DNA from: Methylobacter sp.
Lineage (GTDB): Bacteria; Pseudomonadota; Gammaproteobacteria; Methylococcales; Methylomonadaceae
DNA: 5,380 nucleotides
Assembly: GCA_028714995.1 (NCBI GenBank)
Contig: JAQTLI010000237.1
Coordinates: 1-5,380 of the forward strand
Reading direction: 5' to 3'
In this document: positions 1-4,748 of the stretch, one piece after another
Position numbering within the stretch: the first letter of the stretch is position 1
How the letters are laid out: each line of letters opens with the position of its first letter
Program-made: the position numbers and the translations under genes
Notes under the pieces: generated by a model
Database searches by the model: none
Told to the model about the DNA's origin: nothing
Seen by the model: only the letters and a program-made list of their open reading frames with translations

Positions 1-606
1 ATAGCAAAAGATGATGCCGAAGCCGCTCTTGTTGCAGAAAAAGGCTTTGACAGCAAAGTTATTGATTTTCGCAATGATGATGAGCTCAGCGCCATTGGTA
101 TAGGTGCTGATGTCGATATCCTGTTTTGTTTTTATCCCAGGGATTTTGATAATGTATTTTTAACTATTTCGGCGCGGGCGATAGATAAAAACATTACCAT
201 TGTCGCCATTGTTGATGATCCGGAATCGGCTGAAAAATTACTGGCCGCAGGTGCTAATAAAATCATCGATCCTTATGAGATTTGCGGTAGAAAAACGCAT
301 GAAATGTTAACCAAACCGGATATTACCAATATTCTGGATGATACCGTTTTCGGTCGATATGATTTAAATATGGCGCAAATAGAAGTCCTTGAAGGCTCCT
401 GTCTGGAAAACACCAAAACCAGCGACTTAAAGTTGAGTGAAAAGCATAATCTGATACTCATCGGTGTTGTCGACAGGGAATTGGGTGATCAATTGCATTT
501 TGCGATCGGTGAGAAAGAACATTGTCTGGATGCGGGGGATGTTCTGGTGGTGATGGGGCCTGCAAGGGAAATAAAAGCGTTTAAAAAAGAGGTCGAGCAA
601 TGCTGA
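1..606 (+). CDS. RCK (TrkA-N/TrkA-C) C-terminal part of a probable potassium channel, 5' end missing
   Basis: The frame is open from the first base and ends with TGA at 604-606, giving 201 visible residues. Residues 1-112 look like the end of an RCK/TrkA-N Rossmann domain: alternating strands and helices, a stretch reading NITIVAIVDDPESAEKL, then AGANKIIDPYEICGR, the usual end of RCK_N domains. Residues about 125-190 fit TrkA-C (RCK_C), ending in GDVLVVMGPAREIKAF. RCK domains bind nucleotides or ions in the cytoplasm and gate K+ channels or Trk/Ktr transporters. The linker about EMLTKPDITNILDDTVFG resembles bacterial RCK-linked K+ channels, so a membrane pore domain probably lies upstream, outside the window. 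A stand-alone TrkA-like subunit is the alternative. An internal ATG at 304 would cut the Rossmann domain and is not the start. The next gene follows after 33 bases, suggesting one transcript with the DUF1538 genes. Confidence 0.85.
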   Translation: MAKDDAEAALVAEKGFDSKVIDFRNDDELSAIGIGADVDILFCFYPRDFDNVFLTISARAIDKNITIVAIVDDPESAEKLLAAGANKIIDPYEICGRKTHEMLTKPDITNILDDTVFGRYDLNMAQIEVLEGSCLENTKTSDLKLSEKHNLILIGVVDRELGDQLHFAIGEKEHCLDAGDVLVVMGPAREIKAFKKEVEQC

Positions 607-639
607 GATTGGTGAATTCAACCCGGCTAAAGGACCTGG

Positions 640-1368
640 ATGTTTAACAATCCTTTTATTAAACAACTGTTCGGCAGTTTTCTGGACTTGGCGCCTATCC
701 TTGCGGTTGTTTTGGTGTTCCAGGTTCTGGTTATCCGGCAACCCATTCCGGATGTCGGCAACTTAATCGCCGGCACTCTTTTCGTTGTTTTCGGTCTTAC
801 CCTTTTTATTCAGGGGCTTGAACAAAGTCTGTTCCCGATTGGCGAGTCGATGGCTTATGCGCTTGCCCGTAAAGGTAGTTTGTTCTGGCTGCTGGCCTTT
901 GCCTTCTGTCTGGGGTTTGGCGCCGCAGTCGCTGAACCGGCGCTGATCGCGGTTGCCGAAAAAGCCGCAAACATTGCCAGTAATGGTAATCTAATAGAAC
1001 AAACCGATGCAGCAAAGGCTGGTTATGCGCTGGGGTTACGCATTACCGTCGCGTTGTCTATCGGTCTTGCTATTCTGGTCGGTGTATTGAGAATTATCCG
1101 GGGCTGGCCGGTGTATTACCCGGTTTTCTTCGGTTATGTTTGTATTGCCATCATGACTTCTTTCGCACCTGTCGAGATCATTGGTATTGCCTATGATTCT
1201 GGCGGCATCGCTACGTCCAGCATTACTGTTCCGCTGGTGACTGCCCTGGGTGTCGGTTTGGCTACATCAATCAAAGGCCGTAACCCGATGACCGATGGTT
1301 TTGGTCTTATTGTTTTGGCGTCATTGATGCCAACGATTTTTGTTATGGTTTACGGGATGGCTATATGA
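640..1368 (+). CDS. DUF1538 family membrane protein, first of a pair (UmpA-like antiporter subunit)
   Basis: This is a 242-residue polytopic inner-membrane protein with hydrophobic stretches at about 15-32, 42-60, 82-106, 130-150, 158-175, 190-210 and 221-241. Family-like signatures are AEPAL (98-102), AYDSGGI (184-190), TVPLVTALG (196-204) and GRNPMTDGFG (213-222). The same signatures recur at matching places in the next gene, so the two are paralogues. DUF1538 had no assigned function for long. I recall a homologous pair from Halomonas, named UmpA/UmpB, reported as a two-subunit Na+(Li+,K+)/H+ antiporter, so cation/proton exchange is the best guess. E99 and D186, both in or beside hydrophobic segments, are candidate ion-binding residues (inference). 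The start is supported by AAAGGA at 629-634, five bases before ATG. The stop overlaps the next start (ATGA), pointing to coupled translation and a fixed subunit ratio. Confidence 0.85.
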   Translation: MFNNPFIKQLFGSFLDLAPILAVVLVFQVLVIRQPIPDVGNLIAGTLFVVFGLTLFIQGLEQSLFPIGESMAYALARKGSLFWLLAFAFCLGFGAAVAEPALIAVAEKAANIASNGNLIEQTDAAKAGYALGLRITVALSIGLAILVGVLRIIRGWPVYYPVFFGYVCIAIMTSFAPVEIIGIAYDSGGIATSSITVPLVTALGVGLATSIKGRNPMTDGFGLIVLASLMPTIFVMVYGMAI

Positions 1369-2144
1369 TCGACTGGTTAATGCATTTTGTGTTGAAACTG
1401 TTGGTAACCTGTCGCGATATTCTACCGATTGTCGTCATCATCATTGGATTTCAGTTGCTGGTCATTCGAAAACCTTTGGCTCATCCAAGAAAAACCATCA
1501 TCGGCTTCTTCTATGTCTTGCTGGGTATTGTTTTTTTTCTTGAGGGGCTGGATTTGGCCTTGTTTCCGCTTGGAAGTTTGATGGCGAAGCAGTTGACCAC
1601 CCTCGAATTTTTGGGTGTTAATTCACTTGATGAGGTCAGCTCCTGGCAAGCCTATTCCTGGGTTTATATTTTTGCCGCCAGTATTGGCTTTGCTACTGCT
1701 TTGGCTGAGCCTTCCCTGCTCGCTGTCGCCCTTAAAGCCGAACAAATTTCAGGCGGCACGATCCGGGCCTGGGGATTAAGAATTTCTGTCGCAATCGGTG
1801 TGGGTTTCGGTCTGGCCCTCGGTACCTTTCGGATCGTTACGGGTTCGGAATTCTATTTATATATTATCGGGGGTTATATCATCGTCATGATACAAACCCG
1901 GTTCGCCCCCAAGCTGATTATCGGTCTGGCCTATGATTCGGGCGGTGTAACGACATCAATGGTTACTGTGCCGCTGGTGACCGCATTGGGTCTGGGGCTG
2001 GCCTCTGCCGTTCCCGGTCGCAATCCGTTACTGGATGGCTTCGGCTTGATCGCCTTCGCCAGTTTATTTCCCATTATTGCTGTCTTGGGTTACGCGCAAA
2101 TCGCGCAGTGGCTTAACAGACGCAGTCTTTCATCCAAACCCTGA
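1365..2144 (+). CDS. DUF1538 family membrane protein, second of a pair (UmpB-like antiporter subunit)
   Basis: This is a 259-residue polytopic membrane protein that starts at the ATG inside the ATGA overlap with the preceding gene. It repeats that gene's signatures: AEPSL (114-118), AYDSGGV (189-195), TVPLVTALGLGLA (201-213) and GRNPLLDGFG (218-227). The loop before the AEP segment is longer here, with a polar stretch near 84-95. The central loop after AEP is shorter. The C-terminus is basic and polar (NRRSLSSKP), probably cytoplasmic. Some bacteria carry a single DUF1538 protein of about twice this length; here the two halves are separate genes, which fits a heterodimer. By analogy with Halomonas UmpA/UmpB the pair would exchange Na+ or K+ for H+ across the inner membrane; that is inference from family membership. 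No strong RBS precedes the ATG, so reinitiation from the upstream gene is likely. The PII-like gene begins 8 bases after the stop. Confidence 0.85.
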   Translation: MIDWLMHFVLKLLVTCRDILPIVVIIIGFQLLVIRKPLAHPRKTIIGFFYVLLGIVFFLEGLDLALFPLGSLMAKQLTTLEFLGVNSLDEVSSWQAYSWVYIFAASIGFATALAEPSLLAVALKAEQISGGTIRAWGLRISVAIGVGFGLALGTFRIVTGSEFYLYIIGGYIIVMIQTRFAPKLIIGLAYDSGGVTTSMVTVPLVTALGLGLASAVPGRNPLLDGFGLIAFASLFPIIAVLGYAQIAQWLNRRSLSSKP

Positions 2145-2152
2145 GGAATACC

Positions 2153-2503
2153 ATGCATTTCAAATTAATTATCGCATTTGTCGAAGATGACAAAACTGAC
2201 CTGGTGCTGGAGACCGCGCGCAAAAACGGCGCCAAAGGCGCAACCGTTGTCAATAATGCGCGCGGCGAAGGCATGAAGCAATCGAAAACTTTTTTCGGCC
2301 TGACCCTGGAAACTCAGCGTGATGTGCTGATGATGCTGGTCGAAGAGCATCTTAGTCGGCACATTTTGGAAGCTATTGCCAAGGTCGCTCAATTCGACGT
2401 CAAACCTGGCACCGGCATTGCCATTCAGATCGATGTTGAGGACGCCGTTGGCGTTATGCATCAGGTTGAACAATTAACCCATGAACTTGAGGACCAAATA
2501 TGA
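2153..2503 (+). CDS. Atypical PII-like signal transduction protein
   Basis: This is a 116-residue protein of PII (GlnB/GlnK) length and layout. It opens with a beta strand (MHFKLIIAFV), then a helix, then GAKGATVVNNARGEG leading into the T-loop region, the strand RDVLMMLVEE (56-65), a helix, and KPGTGIAIQIDVED (84-97) where the B-loop sits. It departs from nitrogen-regulatory PII in two visible ways. The T-loop region (about 36-52) is short and lacks the uridylylated Tyr51 of GlnB. The B-loop reads GTGIA where GlnB has GDGKI, so the conserved Asp and Lys near the ATP site are lost. It is therefore unlikely to be GlnD-modified and may bind nucleotides differently or not at all. PII-like proteins commonly sit beside transporters and control them; here the target is probably the DUF1538 pair. 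TGAGGA (2142-2147) overlaps the upstream stop and lies five bases before the ATG. Confidence 0.82.
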   Translation: MHFKLIIAFVEDDKTDLVLETARKNGAKGATVVNNARGEGMKQSKTFFGLTLETQRDVLMMLVEEHLSRHILEAIAKVAQFDVKPGTGIAIQIDVEDAVGVMHQVEQLTHELEDQI

Positions 2504-2907
2504 TTGAGCCCCGCATTGTAATCCGCGTCAGAGATGTTATGAAAACCGACTTTGGCACCATCGACGGTATTGCTACCATAGAAGATGCGCTGAAAAAGAT
2601 GAAATCGCTTAAAACGTCGGTGCTTGTCGTCAATAAACGCCATGATGATGACGAATACGGCATGATTAATTCCGGTGACATTGCCCGCCATGTGCTGGCG
2701 AAAGACCGTGCGCCGAATCGTGTTAACGTCTATGAAATTATGAGTAAACCGGTGATTTCTGTACATCCTGATATGGACATCCGCTATTGTTCGCGACTGT
2801 TTGCCGACTATAATCTGGTCAGGGCTCCGGTTATTGAAAATAACAAGCTTATCGGCATGGTCAGCCCGAATGCGCTGGTACTGGATGGGATGTACAATTC
2901 GTTGTAA
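2500..2907 (+). CDS. Tandem CBS-domain protein (Bateman module)
   Basis: This is a 135-residue soluble protein made almost only of two CBS domains, about 8-68 and 77-130. CBS1 opens with VRDVMKT and ends with YGMINSGDIARHV; CBS2 opens with VYEIMSKPVISVHPD and ends with KLIGMVSPNALVL. Paired CBS domains typically bind adenine nucleotides (AMP, ATP, c-di-AMP, NAD) and regulate enzymes or transporters. The GxxTxxD-type ribose-contacting motif appears as GMINSGD in CBS1, keeping the acidic residue (D60), but as GMVSPNA in CBS2, where it is Ala125. One intact nucleotide site out of two is therefore likely (inference). The ATG overlaps the PII gene stop (ATGA), and TGAGGA (2488-2493) lies six bases upstream, so the two proteins are probably made together. 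The likely role is energy- or nucleotide-dependent control of the neighbouring DUF1538 antiporter or RCK channel. There is no membrane segment or catalytic domain. Confidence 0.87.
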   Translation: MIEPRIVIRVRDVMKTDFGTIDGIATIEDALKKMKSLKTSVLVVNKRHDDDEYGMINSGDIARHVLAKDRAPNRVNVYEIMSKPVISVHPDMDIRYCSRLFADYNLVRAPVIENNKLIGMVSPNALVLDGMYNSL

Positions 2908-2946
2908 ATAAACAGGCGATGTAATGCGCTCCTGCGAGTCAGGCAG

Positions 2947-2967
2947 CTCCCGTTCCGATACGGGGAG
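2947..2967. terminator. Imperfect hairpin between the CBS gene and dsbB; possible weak terminator
   Basis: CTCCCGT (2947-2953) can pair with ACGGGGAG (2960-2967) leaving one bulged G, closing a six-base loop TCCGAT. It lies 40 bases after the CBS stop. A run of five T occurs only at 2981-2985, about 13 bases beyond the stem, so this is not a textbook intrinsic terminator. It could attenuate read-through into dsbB, stabilise the upstream mRNA, or be a remnant of a dispersed palindrome. Confidence 0.35.
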
Positions 2968-2988
2968 TGATAAATTAAACTTTTTGAA

Positions 2989-2993
2989 AAAGG
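2989..2993 (+). promoter_or_regulatory. Ribosome binding site that sets the dsbB start
   Basis: AAAGG at 2989-2993 lies nine bases before the ATG at 3003 but only three before the in-frame TTG at 2997. The spacing favours the ATG, giving a protein that begins MLKLLRFNSR rather than one two residues longer. Confidence 0.6.
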
Positions 2994-3002
2994 CAGTTGA
3001 TC

Positions 3003-3515
3003 ATGTTGAAATTGTTAAGATTTAATTCCAGAATTTGGTTCTTTCTGGGCTTTCTCGGGTGTGTTTTTTTGCTGGCGATGGGCGCTTATTTTCAATTCGT
3101 AGATGGCCTGGATCCTTGCCCCTTGTGCATTTCCCAGCGCATTGCCATTTTACTGACCGGTCTGGTTTTTTTAAGTGCCGCCATCCACAATCCCGGACAG
3201 ACCGGCGTTACGGCTTATGCCATTTCAGGCGCGGTAACGGCTTTGTGTGGCGCGGCGATTTCAACCCGTCATGTCTGGATACAGCACATGCCCGCTGATA
3301 AGGTGCCGGAATGCGGCCCCGGTCTGGAGTACGTGCTGCAAAACTTCCCTTTGTTTGAAACTGTTAAATTAATGCTCAGCGGCACGGGTGATTGCGCCAA
3401 AGTAGACTGGACGTTGCTAGGTTTTAGTATGCCTGCCTGGACCTTGCTCGCCTTTTTAATGCTGGCGACGCTAAGTCTTTTGCAAATCTGGAATCGTGAA
3501 ACCTATCAGTCTTAA
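3003..3515 (+). CDS. dsbB: Disulfide bond formation protein B (DsbB)
   Basis: This is a 170-residue inner-membrane protein that reoxidises periplasmic DsbA and passes the electrons to ubiquinone or menaquinone. Four hydrophobic helices are visible at about 11-30, 45-62, 68-86 and 143-163. The first periplasmic cysteine pair is CPLC (C39, C42), followed directly by QR (R46), matching the conserved arginine next to the quinone site. The second pair is C104 (in VPECGPG) and C131 (in GTGDCAKVDW), in the long periplasmic loop between helices 3 and 4. The FSMPAW stretch before the last helix also fits the family. Length is typical. All four redox cysteines are present, so the enzyme should be active. 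No dsbA is in the window, so the partner must be elsewhere. It follows a 95-base spacer after the CBS gene, so it may have its own promoter, and it is 14 bases from the methyltransferase-like gene. Confidence 0.95.
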   Translation: MLKLLRFNSRIWFFLGFLGCVFLLAMGAYFQFVDGLDPCPLCISQRIAILLTGLVFLSAAIHNPGQTGVTAYAISGAVTALCGAAISTRHVWIQHMPADKVPECGPGLEYVLQNFPLFETVKLMLSGTGDCAKVDWTLLGFSMPAWTLLAFLMLATLSLLQIWNRETYQS

Positions 3516-3529
3516 ACGAGATCAAAATA

Positions 3530-4336
3530 ATGGAAAAATTTTTATTGGCATTATTGCTTGCAAGCTGTTTTTCATCCGCACAAGCTGCAGAGGACGTAAC
3601 CTCTTTGCATCGCGCGATTGCGGGGAAACAACGTTCAGCAGAACATAAAGCCCGGGATAAATACCGGCATCCACAGCAAACGCTGGAATTTTTTGACGTC
3701 AAGGAGAATATGACTGTCGTCGAAGTCTGGCCAGGCGAAGGCTGGTACACGGAAATTTTGGCACCCTATTTAAAAGATAAAGGCAAATTGTATGCTGCGC
3801 ATTTTTCACCCGATGCTGACCAGCCTTATTTTAAAAAGAACCTGCAGGCGTTTGTTAAAAAGATAAAAAGTCAGCCGAAGGTATACGGAAAAGTCGAGTT
3901 AACCGTGCTGCAGCCGCCAAAATTCTTGCAAATAGCGCCGGATGGGTCGGCAGACAGGGTTTTAACGTTTCGTAACGTGCACAACTGGATGAAAAACGAT
4001 CAGGCCGCCGCCGTATTTAATGCCATGTACAAAGCACTAAAGCCTGGTGGTATTTTAGGTGTCGTGGAACACAGAAGCTCAATGTTAAAACCGCAGGATA
4101 CAAAAGCTGAATCCGGCTATGTTAGCGAGGATTATGTGATTGCGCTGGCAAGAAACGCAGGATTTGAGTTTCTGGGAAAATCTGAAATCAATGCCAATAG
4201 CAAGGATACCAAAGATTATCCAGAAGGTGTCTGGACCTTGCCACCAGCTTTAAAGCTCAAGGCTAAGGACAAAAAGAAATATCTGGCTATCGGTGAAAGT
4301 GACAGGATGACCATTAAGTTTATTAAGCCGCATTAA
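3530..4336 (+). CDS. Exported SAM-dependent methyltransferase-like protein (COG4798 type)
   Basis: This is a 268-residue protein with an N-terminal export signal followed by a class I methyltransferase-like fold. The signal has K3, a short hydrophobic core 4-11 and AQA|AE, giving a SPI cut after residue 19. LASC at 10-13 also fits a lipobox, so a lipoprotein anchored at C13 is possible. After a conserved-looking ARDKYRHP (41-48), motif I is the altered TVVEVWPGEGWY (62-73), where EVWPGxG replaces the usual D-x-G-x-G-x-G. RNVHNW is at 148-153, LKPGG at 170-174 and VEHR at 179-182. These resemble proteins annotated as predicted methyltransferases of COG4798. The substrate is unknown. SAM is a cytoplasmic cofactor, so an exported member may have another ligand or no methyltransferase activity (inference). 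Only a weak RBS (ACGAG near 3516-3520) precedes the ATG; closeness to dsbB suggests cotranscription. Confidence 0.8.
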   Translation: MEKFLLALLLASCFSSAQAAEDVTSLHRAIAGKQRSAEHKARDKYRHPQQTLEFFDVKENMTVVEVWPGEGWYTEILAPYLKDKGKLYAAHFSPDADQPYFKKNLQAFVKKIKSQPKVYGKVELTVLQPPKFLQIAPDGSADRVLTFRNVHNWMKNDQAAAVFNAMYKALKPGGILGVVEHRSSMLKPQDTKAESGYVSEDYVIALARNAGFEFLGKSEINANSKDTKDYPEGVWTLPPALKLKAKDKKKYLAIGESDRMTIKFIKPH

Positions 4337-4338
4337 AA

Positions 4339-4358
4339 TTGGAAGCACAGAGTTCCAA
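4339..4358. terminator. Short hairpin after the methyltransferase-like gene; possible terminator
   Basis: TTGGAA (4339-4344) is an exact inverted match to TTCCAA (4353-4358) around an eight-base loop, starting two bases after the stop codon. The stem is only six pairs and A+T-rich. The nearest T run (TTTT, 4367-4370) is nine bases beyond it, so termination would be inefficient unless Rho-assisted. Confidence 0.3.
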
Positions 4359-4540
4359 CTTGGCGCTTTTACGCAGTCAGGGGAATAAAAACGGTTACAC
4401 AGTTTAAAATCGTTGCATGAGAACAAGAAAAAAACCGGCTATTCATGTAACTATATTGATGGATTTCGCACAGGCACTGACTAAATATGCACATTAGCTC
4501 GGAGTTAGAGTCGAGAGGGAACACGAAAGCTTTTTCTGTC

Positions 4541-4650
4541 ATGCATTATTTATTAGGTCATTGAAAAGTAAGTAAAAATACTTAGTGTATTAAATATGTT
4601 CAATGTAACAAAACTGTAATAAAAACCGTAAGTAAGGATTGTTAAAAACT
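4541..4650. other. A+T-rich stretch upstream of the DnaA boxes, possible unwinding element
   Basis: A direct count gives 25 G/C in 110 bases, about 77% A+T, much richer than the flanking genes. It contains repeated AAGTAA words and the small inverted repeat AAGTA-AAAA-TACTT (4570-4583). Such a stretch next to DnaA boxes is what a DNA unwinding element looks like, but promoter regions are also A+T-rich, so the function is open. Confidence 0.4.
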
Positions 4651-4652
4651 GC

Positions 4653-4661
4653 TTTTCCACA
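4653..4661 (+). promoter_or_regulatory. DnaA box-like site, one mismatch
   Basis: TTTTCCACA differs from the consensus TTATNCACA only at the third base. It has the same orientation as the perfect box that begins 12 bases later, putting the two about one helical turn apart. Confidence 0.6.
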
Positions 4662-4664
4662 GAG

Positions 4665-4673
4665 TTATCCACA
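4665..4673 (+). promoter_or_regulatory. Perfect DnaA box
   Basis: TTATCCACA matches the strong R1-type DnaA box of E. coli exactly. It lies 75 bases upstream of the priA start, between a one-mismatch box on its left and an opposed one-mismatch box on its right. The clustering makes chance less likely than for a single nine-base match. Confidence 0.75.
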
Positions 4674-4678
4674 GATTC

Positions 4679-4687
4679 TGTGGGTAA
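4679..4687 (-). promoter_or_regulatory. DnaA box-like site on the minus strand, one mismatch
   Basis: TGTGGGTAA reads TTACCCACA on the minus strand, one base from TTATNCACA. It faces the perfect box at 4665-4673 and forms the right arm of the inverted repeat. Confidence 0.6.
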
Positions 4688-4748
4688 CTCAAATAGTCTA
4701 AACCATATAGTGACTTAGTCTTAAAACATCAAAAATTATTCAAAGATT

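Larger units (their letters stand above)
4662..4690. repeat. 13-bp inverted repeat made of two opposed DnaA boxes
   Basis: GAGTTATCCACAG (4662-4674) is the reverse complement of CTGTGGGTAACTC (4678-4690) except at one position, which would be a U-G wobble in RNA. The arms are separated by only three bases (ATT). Each arm contains a DnaA box. There is no T run afterwards, so it does not look like a terminator; protein binding to DNA is more likely than an RNA role. Confidence 0.8.
4337..4748. other. 412-base noncoding gap before priA
   Basis: No convincing gene lies here on either strand. The first part (4337-4540) holds a short hairpin near 4339-4358 and otherwise unremarkable sequence. From about 4541 to 4650 it is about 77% A+T by direct count, followed by three DnaA-box sequences at 4653-4687 and another A+T-rich stretch (about 78%) up to the priA start. 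No GATC (Dam) site was seen in the gap. I could not assign a clear sigma70 promoter with good -35 and -10 boxes and correct spacing; TATAGT at 4706-4711 is a possible -10 but its -35 is poor. Confidence 0.75.

Noticed and set aside
640..1015. Minus-strand open frames opposite the DUF1538, PII and CBS genes
   Set aside because: They are antisense shadows of well-supported genes, rich in Arg/His/Gln with no family resemblance.
2944..2968. Resemblance of the GTTCCGAT hairpin to a tRNA T-arm, hence a possible tRNA remnant or attachment site
   Set aside because: The loop size and stem do not fit a T-arm properly, and no acceptor, D-arm or anticodon arm can be drawn around it.
2924..3025. A 33-codon ORF beginning MRSCESGSS in the spacer before dsbB, overlapping the dsbB start
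   Set aside because: It runs through the hairpin and into dsbB in another frame, with only a marginal RBS. There is no sign of a leader peptide, such as codon runs for one amino acid.
2997..3515. TTG at 2997 as the dsbB start
   Set aside because: The AAAGG ribosome site would be only three bases away. The ATG at 3003 has nine-base spacing and gives a normal DsbB N-terminus.
4417..4497. A 26-codon ORF beginning MRTRKKPAIH in the gap before priA
   Set aside because: It has no Shine-Dalgarno sequence, no recognised family and a length expected by chance.
4526..4533. AAAGCTTT palindrome as a regulatory site
   Set aside because: It is too short to be more than a chance palindrome, with no neighbouring copy.
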